Assembly (NCBI GenBank): GCA_036732025.1
Contig: DAINDE010000035.1
Span: 1 to 45,334, forward strand
Length of the DNA: 45,334 nt
Direction of reading: 5' to 3'
Origin: SSSZ01 sp036732025
GTDB lineage: Bacteria > Pseudomonadota > Gammaproteobacteria > Burkholderiales > Rhodocyclaceae
Notes under the pieces: model-generated
Told to the model about the DNA's origin: nothing
The model's database searches: none
Seen by the model: only the letters and a program-made list of their open reading frames with translations
Translations under genes and position numbers: made by a program
Part shown: positions 16,186-27,700 of the stretch, one piece after another
How the letters are laid out: the number at the start of each line of letters is the position of its first letter
Position numbering within the stretch: the first letter of the stretch is position 1

Positions 16186-16824
16186 TCAGCGCTGCCAGGC
16201 GCAGCCCTTCAGGGTTTCGCCATTGGCCGTGACGCTGGCCGTCCAGCCGAGCAGGACGTCGCCGGCCTTGTCCCGGCAGACGCCCCGCTCGAAGCGCAGG
16301 GCCAGCCTGTGGGCGCCCTGGCCGGCTTCGTAGGTGGCGACGTTGCCCTCGCTCTTGAAGGGGGCGTAGGGCACCGTCACGTCGGCTTTGCCCTTGCGCT
16401 GCAGGATCACCTTGTCGCCCCCCGCCACCAGGCTCCAGGCCGGTTCGCCGCCGGCCGCCCGCCAGGACTCCTCGCTGCCGCCAGGGGCCTGGCAGCGGCC
16501 CTCGGCCCGGGCGAAATTGAGGCTGTGGGCGCGCAGGTTGATGCCCTCGACGACGCCCATCAACTCCACGTAGATTTTCTTGCCCGCCTCCAGGCCGACG
16601 CTGTTGAGAGCCTGGGTCACCGCGCCGCCGGGGGAGGCGTCGTCCACGATGGCATAGCTGCGGTCGCGGCAGGGGGCGAAAACCAGCTTGCCGCCCTGCT
16701 TCATGAGGAGCCCGTTGGCAAGCTTGGGGGTGGTGTCGACGGGCTTGGCCTCCTCGGCCAGGGCGGGGAGCGCCAGGAGCGCCGCCACGACGGCGGCAAG
16801 GGCGAAGGGGGTATTCATGGTCAT
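16186..16824 (-). CDS. Exported COG3650-type protein
   Basis: A 212-residue protein with a Sec signal peptide (hydrophobic core ending LLALPALA, then EEAKPVDTT). The mature part includes LVFAPCRDRSYAIVDD, EAGKKIYVELMGV, APFKSEGNVATYEAGQGAHRL and RFERGVCRDKAGDVLLGWTASV, resembling the COG3650/META-like domains of periplasmic or lipoprotein stress proteins. Function unknown. The ATG at 16824 is taken; ATG 16818 (two codons later) is equally possible, both with weak ribosome sites. Converges with the reductase gene, 9 bp apart. Confidence 0.8.
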   Translation of the reverse strand: MTMNTPFALAAVVAALLALPALAEEAKPVDTTPKLANGLLMKQGGKLVFAPCRDRSYAIVDDASPGGAVTQALNSVGLEAGKKIYVELMGVVEGINLRAHSLNFARAEGRCQAPGGSEESWRAAGGEPAWSLVAGGDKVILQRKGKADVTVPYAPFKSEGNVATYEAGQGAHRLALRFERGVCRDKAGDVLLGWTASVTANGETLKGCAWQR

Positions 16825-16912
16825 GGGCAATCGGTTCCGGGAAGTGGCCGTCATTGTCCCCGGGCCGGGGGCCGGGGCGCTTTGATCCAGATGGGAAAAA
16901 AGCCCACCGCCT

Positions 16913-18376
<1,464 letters not shown>

Positions 18377-18380
<4 letters not shown>

Positions 18381-19435
18381 TGCCGCTCCGCCAGTTCCCG
18401 GCGCCGCTCCGGCGAAGGCCACAGGCCCGCCGGCTTGAGGCGCATCACCAGCACCAGGGCCAGGCCGAAGATGAGCATGCGCAGGCTTTCCGGATCCGCC
18501 AGCACCTTGCCGAACAGCGCCTGCTGCACCGGCCCCACGCCGTAGCGCAGAACTTCCGGCAACACGGTGAGCAGCACCGCCCCGAGGATGACCCCGGGGA
18601 TGTGCCCCATGCCCCCCAGCACCACCATGGCCAGGACCATGACCGATTCGATGAGGGAAAAGCTCTCCGGCGAGACGAAGCCCTGCATGGCCGAGAAGAT
18701 GCCGCCGGCAATGCCGCCGAAGCTGGCCCCCATGGCGAAGGCCAGCAGCTTGATGTTGCGGGTGTTGATGCCGATGGCCCTGGCCGCCACCTCGTCCTCG
18801 CGGATGGCCTGCCAGGCCCGGCCGATGCGGGATTGCTGCAGGCGCAGGTTGACGACGATGACGAGCAGGGCCAGGGCCACCAGCAGGAAATAGTATTTCT
18901 GGGGCCCGCTGACGACGAAGCCGAGGATTTCGCTGTTGCCGCTGAAGCGGAAGCCCCCCAGGACCACCGGGTCGATGAGGGTGATGCCCTGGGCGCCGTT
19001 GGTGATGTTGACCGGCGCATTGAGGTTGTTGAGGAAGATGCGGATGATCTCCCCGAAGCCGAGGGTGACGATGGCCAGGTAATCCCCCCTCAGCTTGAGG
19101 GTGGGCGCCCCCAGGAGCACGCCGAAACAGCAGGCCACCACCGCCCCCAGGGGCAGGATGGCCCAGAAGGGCCAGTGCACGCCGAAGTGGGGGCTGGCCA
19201 GGAGGGCATAGAGATAGGCGCCGACGGCGTAGAAAGCGATGTAGCCCAGGTCCAGCAGGCCGGCGTAGCCGACCACGATGTTGAGGCCCAAGGCGAGAAA
19301 GGTGTAGAGAATGGCGAAATTGAGGATGCGCACCCAGGCCTGGCCGCCCATGGCCACGACGAAAGGCAGCGCCACCAGGGCGAGGGCGATGAGGGCGATG
19401 CCCAGGGCCGAGCGGGGATTGAGCGAGAGCCTCAC
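18377..19435 (-). CDS. livM: Branched-chain amino acid ABC transporter permease LivM
   Basis: A 352-residue inner-membrane permease with about ten hydrophobic segments and the family motifs GYAGLLDLGYIAFYAVGAY and YLAIVTLGFGEIIR. The cytoplasmic coupling region is GRAWQAIREDEVAARAIGI. The ATG at 19435 overlaps livH by 4 bp. Forms the transmembrane channel with LivH. Confidence 0.96.
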
Positions 19436-20355
19436 GCCCGGTCCCCCGTCTTCTCGCCGAACAGCCCCGAGGGCCGGAACATCAGCACGCCGATGAGGAC
19501 GACGAAGGCGAAGATGTCCTGGTAGTGGCTGCCGAGGAAGCCGCCGGTGAGGTCGCCGATGTAGCCGGCGCCGAGGGCCTCGATGATGCCCAGCAGCACC
19601 CCGCCGGCCATGGCCCCGGCGAGGTTGCCGATACCGCCGAGGACCGCTGCCGTGAAGGCCTTGAGGCCGAGCATGAAGCCCATCTGGTAATGGGCGATCT
19701 CGTAGTAAGTGCCCACCATCACCCCAGCCACGGCGCCCATGGCGGAGCCGACGACGAAGGCGGCGGCGATGACGCGGTCGATGTTCACCCCCATCAGGCT
19801 AGCCACCTGGGGATTCTGGGCCGTGGCCCGCATGGCCAGTCCGAGGCGGGTTCGGTATACGAGGAAGAGCAGTCCGGCCATGGTGACGGCGGAAACCGCC
19901 ACGATCATCACCTGCACGCTGGTGAAATGGGCCCCCGCCACCTCGTACTGGACCTTGGGCACCAGGGGTGGGAAGGTGAGGTAGTTGCGCCCCCAGACCA
20001 TCATGGCCAGGTTCTGCAGGACGATGGACATGCCGATGGCGGTGATCAGCGGCGTCAGCCGCGGCGCATGGCGCAGGGGCCGGTAGGCGATGCGCTCCAG
20101 CCCCCAGCCGAGGGCCATGCAGACGGCCATGGCCCCCGCCAGACCGGCCAGGCCGGCCACGGCTGCCGGCACGCCGGCGGCGATGAGGGCGCCGCTCACG
20201 CTGATGGTCACCAGGGTACCGATCATCACCACCTCGCCGTGAGCGAAGTTGATCAGGCCCATGATGCCGTAGACCATGGTGTAGCCGAGGGCCACCAGGG
20301 CGTAGATGCTGCCCTGGACAAGACCGTTGACGAGTTGCTGGAGGAGGATTTCCAT
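19432..20355 (-). CDS. livH: Branched-chain amino acid ABC transporter permease LivH
   Basis: A 307-residue inner-membrane permease starting MEILLQQLVNGLVQGSIYALVALGYTMVYGI, with GLINFAHGEVVMIGTLV and the coupling loop LAMRATAQNPQVASLMGVNI. Length and motifs are standard for LivH. GGAGG precedes the ATG. A strong hairpin separates it from livK. Confidence 0.96.
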   Translation of the reverse strand: MEILLQQLVNGLVQGSIYALVALGYTMVYGIMGLINFAHGEVVMIGTLVTISVSGALIAAGVPAAVAGLAGLAGAMAVCMALGWGLERIAYRPLRHAPRLTPLITAIGMSIVLQNLAMMVWGRNYLTFPPLVPKVQYEVAGAHFTSVQVMIVAVSAVTMAGLLFLVYRTRLGLAMRATAQNPQVASLMGVNIDRVIAAAFVVGSAMGAVAGVMVGTYYEIAHYQMGFMLGLKAFTAAVLGGIGNLAGAMAGGVLLGIIEALGAGYIGDLTGGFLGSHYQDIFAFVVLIGVLMFRPSGLFGEKTGDRA

Positions 20356-20380
20356 GCGGAATGGGTAGGGCCGCAGACAT

Positions 20381-20408
20381 GGAAACGGCGCCCGGAGGCG
20401 CCGTTTCC
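20381..20408 (-). terminator. Strong hairpin between livK and livH
   Basis: GGAAACGGCGCC (20381-20392) and GGCGCCGTTTCC (20397-20408) form a perfect 12-bp stem with a 4-base loop. No long T-run follows on the minus strand. In similar operons such hairpins protect the 3' end of the binding-protein message and reduce transcription of the permease genes, giving excess binding protein. That role is inferred here. Confidence 0.65.
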
Positions 20409-20424
20409 CCTTGGCAATGGCCGC

Positions 20425-21786
20425 TTACTTCTTGTCCACCGCCGCCTTGGCCGCCTCGGCAGCGCCCTTGACGGCGTCGGCCCCGGCCTTGACGCCTTCC
20501 TTGGCCGCATCCTTGGCGGCCTCGCCCACGGCCTTGGCGGCCTCCTTGACCTCGGCCACCGCCTGCTTCACTTCGGCCTTGGCCGTTTCCATGGCCGGCG
20601 CGCCGCCCAGGGTCTCGACATAGTCGAGCTTGCCGCCCTTGTACTGGTAGAGGGAAATGGCACCGCTCTTGAGGTCGCCGACGCTGTCGAACTCGATCAG
20701 GGCGGTGACGCCGTCGTGCTTGGTCTTGCCCACTTCCGGCAGGTACTTGGCGGGCTCGACCGAATTGGCGCGCTTCATGGCGTCGGCCATGACCATCACG
20801 GCGTCGTAGACGTAAGGCGCGTAGAGCTGGATCTCGGCGTTGAACTTCTTGGTGAATTTGTCCTTGAACTCCGGCCCCTTGGCCAGCTTCTCCAGGGGCA
20901 TGCCGGGCAGGGAGCAGTAATTGCCCTCGCTGGCCTCGCCGCCCAGCTTCATGAACTCCGGCGTGCACACGCCGTCGCCGCCGAGGAACTTGGCCTTGAT
21001 GCCCAGTTCCTTCATCTGCTTGACCATGGGGCCGCCCTGGGCGTCCATACCGCCGTAGAAGACCAGGTCGGCCTTGGTGGACTTGATCTTGGTGAGGATG
21101 GCCTTGAAGTCGGTGGCCTTGTCGTTGGTGTATTCGGTGGCGACGACCTTGAGGCCGGCAGCCTCGGCGGCCTTCCGGAACTCGTCGGCGAGCCCCTGGC
21201 CGTAGGCGGTACGGTCATCGACGATGGCCACGGCCCTGACCCCCTGCTTGGCGGCGAATTCGCCCAGCGCCTTGCCCTGCTGCACGTCGTTGGCCATGAC
21301 GCGGAAGGCGGTGGTGAAGCCCTGCTGGGTGTATTTGGGATTGGTGGCGGAACCGGAAATCTGCGGGATGCCGGCGTCGAAGTAGAGCTTGGAGGCCGGG
21401 ATGGTGGTGCCAGAGTTAAGGTGGCCGATGACGCCATTGACCTTGGCGTCGATGAGTTTCTGGGCGACGATGGTGCCCTGCTTGGGGTCGGCCTGGTCGT
21501 CTTCGCCAAGGAGTTCGAACTTGACCTTGGCGCCGCCGATTTCCAGGCCCTTGGCGTTCAGTTCGTCGATGGCCAGGCGGGCGCCATTCTCGTTGTCCTT
21601 GCCCAGGTGGGCCTGGGGGCCGGTCATGGGCGCCACGTGGCCGATCTTGACCGTCACTTCCGGCGCGGCCGCCGGGGCCGCGGGCGCCGCTGCCTTGGGC
21701 TCCTCCTTCTGGCCACAGGCTGTCAGGGCGAAGGCCGAGGCGATGGCGAGGGAAAATACCGACAGTTTGGGGGTGATGTAAGGCAT
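20425..21786 (-). CDS. livK: Branched-chain amino acid binding lipoprotein LivK with helical C-terminal tail
   Basis: A 453-residue type I periplasmic binding protein. The N terminus is a lipoprotein signal ending LTAC (lipid-attachment C24), then a Pro/Ala linker. The ligand-binding core begins VTVKIGHVAPMTGPQAHLG and includes the GHLNSGTTIPAS region, as in Leu/Ile/Val-binding proteins. Residues 399-453 form an unusual tail rich in Ala, Lys and Glu (for example ETAKAEVKQAVAEVKEAAK), predicted to be one long amphipathic helix. It resembles PhaF, LEA or apolipoprotein-like repeats and is absent from standard LivK. First gene of the operon. Confidence 0.93.
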   Translation of the reverse strand: MPYITPKLSVFSLAIASAFALTACGQKEEPKAAAPAAPAAAPEVTVKIGHVAPMTGPQAHLGKDNENGARLAIDELNAKGLEIGGAKVKFELLGEDDQADPKQGTIVAQKLIDAKVNGVIGHLNSGTTIPASKLYFDAGIPQISGSATNPKYTQQGFTTAFRVMANDVQQGKALGEFAAKQGVRAVAIVDDRTAYGQGLADEFRKAAEAAGLKVVATEYTNDKATDFKAILTKIKSTKADLVFYGGMDAQGGPMVKQMKELGIKAKFLGGDGVCTPEFMKLGGEASEGNYCSLPGMPLEKLAKGPEFKDKFTKKFNAEIQLYAPYVYDAVMVMADAMKRANSVEPAKYLPEVGKTKHDGVTALIEFDSVGDLKSGAISLYQYKGGKLDYVETLGGAPAMETAKAEVKQAVAEVKEAAKAVGEAAKDAAKEGVKAGADAVKGAAEAAKAAVDKK

Positions 21787-21971
21787 TGTCTGGGCTCCTG
21801 GGCGGTAAGGACGGGACTATCGCGGCGATTGTCCCGGCGGCAATGCGTCATGTCAATGTGCCGGCAGCCCAGCCTCTCCCCGGCCCCCTTGTTTGGTAAG
21901 GATTTCTTTACCGGGCGGTGCTAAGATGAACAAAATATATGCCGAAGGGAAGGCGGCAGGAGGAGGGAACC

Positions 21972-23285
21972 ATGTTGAAACGTGCGCAACAGAAGGTTCA
22001 CAAGCTGCTCAGCTCCCTGATGCGCCGCATCGTCGCCATGCTGCCGCAGAAGAAGCGTTTCGCCGTCATGCGTTCCTTCGTGGATTGCGACACCCACCCC
22101 ACCGAGCGGCTGGTGCTCAAGATCGCCGAGACCAAGGAAGAGCTGGAGGCCTGTTTCGCGCTGCTGCACGACGCCTACGTGGACAGCGGCTTCATGACCC
22201 CCGACCCCTCCGGCATGCGGGTGACCATCTACCACGCCCTGCCCACCACCACCACCCTGTGCGCCAAGTTCGACGGCAAGGTGGTCGGCACCATTTCCCT
22301 CATCCGCGAAAGCGCCCTGGGGTTCCCCCTGCAGCGCATCTTCGACCTCACCGCGGTGCGGGCCAAGGAGGGCAACATCGCTGAAGTCTCGGCCCTGGCG
22401 GTGCATCCGCGCTTCCGGCGCACCGGCGGGAGCATCCTCTTCCCGCTGATGAAGTTCATGTACGAGTACTGCACGACCTTCTTCGACACCCGCCACCTGG
22501 TCATCGCCGTCAACCCGCGCCACATCGAGATGTACGAGTCGCTGCTCTTCTTCCAGCGGCTCACCGCCAACATCGTCGAGAGCTATGACTTCGTGAACGG
22601 CGCCCCCGCCGTCGGCGCCACCCTGGACCTCAAGGTCGCCCCGGAAATCCTCCGCCGCCACTACGGCACCAAGCCGGCCCGCCGCAACCTGTATGCCTAC
22701 TTCGTCGAAAGCCGGCTGGCCAATATCGAAATGCCCCACCGGCGCTTCTACACCACCAACGACCCGGTCATGACGCCGGATCTGCTGGACTACTTCTTCA
22801 ACCAGCGCACCAAGGTCTTCGCCAGCCTGTCGGAACGCAAGAAGGCGCTGCTGCATTCCATCTACGACCTCGAGGACTACCGCGACGTCCTCCCCGCCCT
22901 GGCGGAGCGCAAGGACAACATCCCCATCCGCCGCCACCAGCGCTTTTCCGTACGCTGCCCGGCCAAGATCGTCTTCGCCGGCGCGGAAGGGAAGCTGGAG
23001 AAGGTCGGCCTGGAGGTCATCCAGGTTTCCCGCTACGGTTTCCAGGCCCGGGCCCGGGAGCCCCTGCCCGTGGACACCTGGGGCGAGGCCACCATCCACC
23101 TGGGCAAGGCGGAAACCTCGGTGATCCAGGCCGCCGCCATCCGGGACAAGGGCAATGGCTTCTACGGCTTCCAGATCGGCGAGCCGGATCTCATCTGGCG
23201 CAAGTTCGTCACCGCCCTCTACCATGGCAGCACCCACAGCGACCTGGACAACGCCACGGTGTTCCTCTCCCACTCCATGGGTTAG
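21972..23285 (+). CDS. FeeM-like GNAT acyltransferase with C-terminal PilZ domain, copy 1
   Basis: A 437-residue protein. Residues about 45-240 are a GNAT-type fold resembling the N-acyl amino acid synthase FeeM / AHL-synthase group; visible blocks are EELEACFALLHDAYVDSGFM, DGKVVGTISLIRES and the acyl-donor loop AEVSALAVHPRFRRTGG. Residues about 315-430 are a PilZ domain: c-di-GMP-binding RxxxR at R320-R324 (RRHQR) and an (D/N)xSxxG-like motif at 351-356 reading QVSRYG, with the first acidic residue replaced by Gln. The ATG at 21972 follows AGGAGGGAA. It is divergent from livK and followed by a close paralogue. Product and substrate are unknown; acyl transfer gated by c-di-GMP is inferred. 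Confidence 0.8.
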   Translation: MLKRAQQKVHKLLSSLMRRIVAMLPQKKRFAVMRSFVDCDTHPTERLVLKIAETKEELEACFALLHDAYVDSGFMTPDPSGMRVTIYHALPTTTTLCAKFDGKVVGTISLIRESALGFPLQRIFDLTAVRAKEGNIAEVSALAVHPRFRRTGGSILFPLMKFMYEYCTTFFDTRHLVIAVNPRHIEMYESLLFFQRLTANIVESYDFVNGAPAVGATLDLKVAPEILRRHYGTKPARRNLYAYFVESRLANIEMPHRRFYTTNDPVMTPDLLDYFFNQRTKVFASLSERKKALLHSIYDLEDYRDVLPALAERKDNIPIRRHQRFSVRCPAKIVFAGAEGKLEKVGLEVIQVSRYGFQARAREPLPVDTWGEATIHLGKAETSVIQAAAIRDKGNGFYGFQIGEPDLIWRKFVTALYHGSTHSDLDNATVFLSHSMG

Positions 23286-23345
23286 GGGACGGCGAGGTAC
23301 ACTAGGGCCTGGCGAAAGCAACCTCGGGGGGAGGGACAGGCCATC

Positions 23346-24653
23346 ATGAAAAGCCCATTGCGGACGGGCCGCAAGCTGTTGCGCCAGGCGCTGCGCAAGC
23401 TGTTCGCGCTGCTGCCCCGCGAGCGGCGTTTCGCCATCTACCGCGCCTTCGTCGATTGCGACCCGGCCCCGCCCGACCGCCTGGAACTGAAGATCGCCGA
23501 CACCCGGGAGGAACTGGAGGCCTGCTTCACCCTCCTGCACGACGCCTACGTGGACGCCGGCTTCATGAAACCCGACCCTTCCGGCATGCGGGTCACCCTG
23601 TACCATGCCCTGCCCACCACCACCACCCTCTGCGCCAAGTGGGACGGCAAGGTGGTCGGCACCATTTCGCTGATCCGCGAAAGCGCCATCGGCTTCCCCC
23701 TCCAGGCCATCTTCGACCTCACCGACGTGCGCGCCAAGGAGGGCAACATCGCCGAGGTCTCCGCCCTGGCCGTGCATCCGGACTTCCGCAAGACCGGCGG
23801 CGCCGTGCTCTTTCCGCTCATGAAGTTCATGTACGAGTACTGCACGACCTTCTTCGACACCCGCCATCTGGTCATCGCCGTCAACCCCAACCGCATCGAG
23901 ATGTACGAGTCGCTCCTGGTCTTCGAGCGCCTGACCGCCACCACGGTGGACAACTACGATTTCGCCAACGGCGCCCCGGCAGTGGGCGCCTCCGTCGATC
24001 TTTCCGTGGCCCCCGCCACCTTCCGCGCCGTCTATGGCGACAAGCCCCTGCGCAAGAACCTGGCCCACTACTTCCTCGACCACAAGCTGCCCAACATCAA
24101 GCTGCCGGAGCGGCGCTACTACACCACCAACGACCCGGTGATGACGCCGGAACTTCTCGACCACTTCTTCAACCATCGCACCGAGGTCTTCGCCAGTCTG
24201 GACGAGCACAAGAAGGCCCTGCTCCACAGCATCTACGACCTGCCGGAATACCGGCGGGTGCTGCCGCCCCTGCCCGATGAAGGCGACCAGCCCCGGGTCC
24301 GGCAGCACAAGCGCTTCTACATCAAGGCCCCGGGCCGCCTCACCGTGGAAATCGCCGTCGGCCAGCGGCAACGCTATCCCATGGAAGTCATCGAGATATC
24401 CAAGTACGGCTTCCAGGCCCACTCCCGGGAAGCCATCCCCCTCAACATCTGGTCCGAAGCCACCATCTACCTGGGCCGCACCGACATCTCCACGGTCAAG
24501 GCCCTGGCCCTGCGGGAAAAGGCCAACGGTTTCAACGGCTTTTACGGCTTCCGCCTGGGCGAGCCGGACCTGGTCTGGAACAAGTGCGTCACTGCCCTGC
24601 AGCAGAGCCAGACCCGGGACGACCTGGAACACGCCACGCTGTTCCTGACCTGA
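23346..24653 (+). CDS. FeeM-like GNAT acyltransferase with C-terminal PilZ domain, copy 2
   Basis: A 435-residue paralogue of the upstream gene, colinear over its whole length. In the acyltransferase core the two are nearly identical in long blocks (HALPTTTTLCAK, GKVVGTISLIRESA, AKEGNIAEVSALAVHP). The PilZ domain has RQHKR as RxxxR and EISKYG as the second motif, with Glu for the usual Asp/Asn. It starts at ATG 23346 after GGGGGGAGGGA and lies 60 bp after copy 1. The two probably form an operon and may act as a heterodimer or on different substrates. No membrane segment or signal peptide is visible. Confidence 0.8.
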   Translation: MKSPLRTGRKLLRQALRKLFALLPRERRFAIYRAFVDCDPAPPDRLELKIADTREELEACFTLLHDAYVDAGFMKPDPSGMRVTLYHALPTTTTLCAKWDGKVVGTISLIRESAIGFPLQAIFDLTDVRAKEGNIAEVSALAVHPDFRKTGGAVLFPLMKFMYEYCTTFFDTRHLVIAVNPNRIEMYESLLVFERLTATTVDNYDFANGAPAVGASVDLSVAPATFRAVYGDKPLRKNLAHYFLDHKLPNIKLPERRYYTTNDPVMTPELLDHFFNHRTEVFASLDEHKKALLHSIYDLPEYRRVLPPLPDEGDQPRVRQHKRFYIKAPGRLTVEIAVGQRQRYPMEVIEISKYGFQAHSREAIPLNIWSEATIYLGRTDISTVKALALREKANGFNGFYGFRLGEPDLVWNKCVTALQQSQTRDDLEHATLFLT

Positions 24654-24703
24654 CCGGCCGTTGCCGGAACAAGCGGCGCGGTCCACAATCCAAAGGGCAG
24701 ACA

Positions 24704-24730
24704 GTCAGCGCCCTTACCCCTGGCGCTGAC
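24704..24730 (+). promoter_or_regulatory. Perfect stem-loop upstream of the indolepyruvate oxidoreductase gene
   Basis: GTCAGCGCC (24704-24712) pairs with GGCGCTGAC (24722-24730) around a 9-base loop, 45 bp before the next start codon. No T-run follows. It may be the end of the GNAT-PilZ transcript or a leader structure of the oxidoreductase. Confidence 0.45.
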
Positions 24731-24774
24731 CGGCCTTCACCATGCCCACAAGGCGTGCCTTTCCGGAGACCCCC

Positions 24775-27700
24775 ATGAGCGACCCCGCCCTCGCCGCCAC
24801 CCTCGCCCGCGCCAGCCTGGAAGACAAATACACCGCCACTTCCGGCCGCGTCTTCCTCACCGGCACCCAGGCCCTCGTCCGCCTGCCCATGCTGCAGAAG
24901 CTGCGGGACCAGGCCGCCGGGCTGGACACCGCCGGCTTCATTTCCGGCTACCGGGGCAGCCCCCTGGGCGGCCTCGACCAGGCTTTGTGGAAGGCCAAGG
25001 CGCACCTCGCCAGCCATCAGGTCGTCTTCCAGCCGGGCATCAACGAGGACATGGCTGCCACCGCCGTCTGGGGCACCCAGCAGGTGGGCCTCTTCCCGGG
25101 CGCCAAGCATGACGGCGTCTTCGCAATGTGGTACGGCAAGGGCCCGGGGGTGGACCGCTGCGGCGACGTCTTCCGCCATGCCAACGCCGCCGGCACGGCC
25201 AGGCATGGCGGCGTGCTGGTGGTGGCCGGCGACGACCACGCCGCCAAGTCTTCCACTCTGCCCCACCAGACCGAGCACGTCTTCAAGGCGGTGATGATGC
25301 CGGTGCTCTACCCGGCCAACGTCCAGGAATACCTGGACTACGGCCTGCACGGCTGGGCCATGAGCCGCTATTCCGGCTGCTGGGTGGCCTTCAAGGCCCT
25401 GGCCGACACGGTCGAAACCTCGGCCTCGGTGACCGTCGATCCCTTCGCCCTCAAGATCCGGCTGCCCGACGACTTCGACCTGCCCCCCGACGGCCTCAAC
25501 ATCCGCTGGCCCGACCCGCCCCTGGTGCAGGAGGCGCGGCTCCTCAACGTCAAGCTCTACGCCGCCCTGGCCTACGCCCGGGCCAACGGGCTCAACCGGG
25601 TGGTCATCGACAGCCCGCGGCCGCGCCTGGGCATCCTCACCGCCGGCAAGTCCTATCTGGACGTGCGCCAGGCCCTGGACGAACTGGGCATCGACGACGC
25701 CCTGGCCGCCGAGATCGGCATCCGCCTCTTCAAGGTAGGCATGGTCTGGCCCCTGGAGGCCGACGGCGTGCGCCGCTTCGCCGAAGGGCTGGAGGAAATC
25801 CTGGTGGTGGAGGAAAAGCGCCAGCTCCTCGAATACCAGTTGAAGGAAGAGCTCTACAACTGGCGGGAAGACGTGCGCCCCCGGGTCATCGGCAAGTTCG
25901 ACGAGAAGGGTGAATGGGCCCTGGTGCCCGACGGCCGCGGCCACCTGCAGCACGGCGACTGGCTGCTGCCGGCCACCGGCGAGCTGCCGGTGGCGACCAT
26001 CGCCCGGGCCATCGCCGAGCGCATCGGCCGCTTTTTCACCTCTCCCGCCATCGAAGCGCGGCTGGCCATCATCGAGGCCAAGCAGAAGGGCCCGATGCCG
26101 ATGGTGCTGGCGGAAAGGAAGCCCCACTTCTGCTCCGGCTGCCCCCACAACACCTCCACCCGCCTGCCGGAAGGCTCCCGCGCCGTCGCCGGCATCGGCT
26201 GCCACTACATGGTCACCTGGATGGACCGCGGCACCGCCACCTTCACCCATATGGGCGGCGAGGGCGTGCCCTGGGTGGGCCAGACCCCCTTCACCACGGA
26301 AAAGCACATTTTCGCCAACCTGGGCGACGGCACCTATTTCCACTCCGGCTTGCTGGCCATCCGCCAGGCCATCGCGGCCAAGGTGCCCATCACCTACAAG
26401 ATCCTCTACAACGACGCCGTGGCCATGACCGGCGGCCAGCCGGTGGACGGCCAGCTCTCCGTCGCCCGCATCACCCGCCAACTGGCGGCGGAAGGGGTGG
26501 AGAAGATGGTCATCGTCACCGACGACCCGGCCAAGTACGCCGAAATCACCGACCTGGCGCCCAACGTGCCCGTCCGTCACCGGGACCACCTGGATGCCAT
26601 CCAGCGGGAGCTGCGGGAATATCCGGGCGTCTCGGCCCTCATCTACGACCAGATGTGCGCCACCGAGGCCCGCCGGCGCCGCAAGCGCGGCAAGATGCCC
26701 GCCGTCGCCCGCCGCGTCTTCATCAACCCCCACGTCTGCGAGGATTGCGGCGACTGCTCCGCCCAGTCCAACTGCCTGTCGGTGGTGCCGATAGAAACCC
26801 CCCTGGGCCGCAAGCGGGCCATCGACCAGTCCGCCTGCAACCAGGACTTCTCCTGCCTCAAGGGCTTCTGCCCCAGCTTCGTCACCGTCGAGGGCGGCCA
26901 GTTGCGCCACGGCAAGGCCCTGGACGTGGACGACGCCGGCCTGCCGCCCCTGCCCGAGCCCACCCTCCCCGCCACCGACCGCCCCTACAACCTGCTGGTC
27001 ACCGGCGTCGGCGGCATGGGGGTCATCACCCTCGGCGCCCTCATCGGCATGGCCGCCCACCTGGACGAAAAGGGCGTCTCGGTACTCGACATGACCGGCC
27101 TGGCCCAGAAGTACGGCGCCGTCTTCTCCCACCTGCGCATCGCCGACCGGCCGACGGACATCCACGCCGCCCGCATCGCCACCGGCGAGGCCCACGCGGT
27201 GCTGGGAGGCGACCTGGTGGTCACCGCCGGCAACGAGGCCCTGGCCAAGATGCTGGCCGGTCATACCCGGGCGGTGGTGAGCAGCACCGAGACCCCCACC
27301 GCCGACTACACCCGCAACCGCGAGTGGAGCTTCCCCCTCGGCGCCATGGAGCGGCGCATCGCCGATACCGTCGGCGGCGACGCCGTGGATTTTCTCGATG
27401 CCCAGCACCTCGCCACCCGCCTCATGGGCGACGCCCTGTTCACCAACATGCTGCTGCTGGGCTACGCCTGGCAGAAGGGCCTCATCCCCGTCTCCCGGGA
27501 AGCGCTGGCGCGGGCCATCGACCTCAACGGTACCGCCGTCGCCCGCAACCTCGCCGCCTTCACCTGGGGCCGGCGGGCCGCGGCCCAGCCGGAAGCGGTA
27601 CGGCGCGCCCTGGGCGAGTCGGTGGACGAGACGCCCGCCGAAGCGACCCTGGACGAACTGATCGCCCAACGCACGGCCTTCCTCGCCGCCTACCAGGACG

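Noticed and set aside
19525..21924. A 799-codon plus-strand frame opposite livH and livK
   Set aside because: Antisense shadow: His/Gly/Asp-rich composition without recognisable domains, crossing the livK-livH hairpin.
21921..24686. A 921-codon minus-strand frame across both acyltransferase-PilZ genes
   Set aside because: It shows two similar halves only because the sense genes are duplicated; no domain and no plausible start context.
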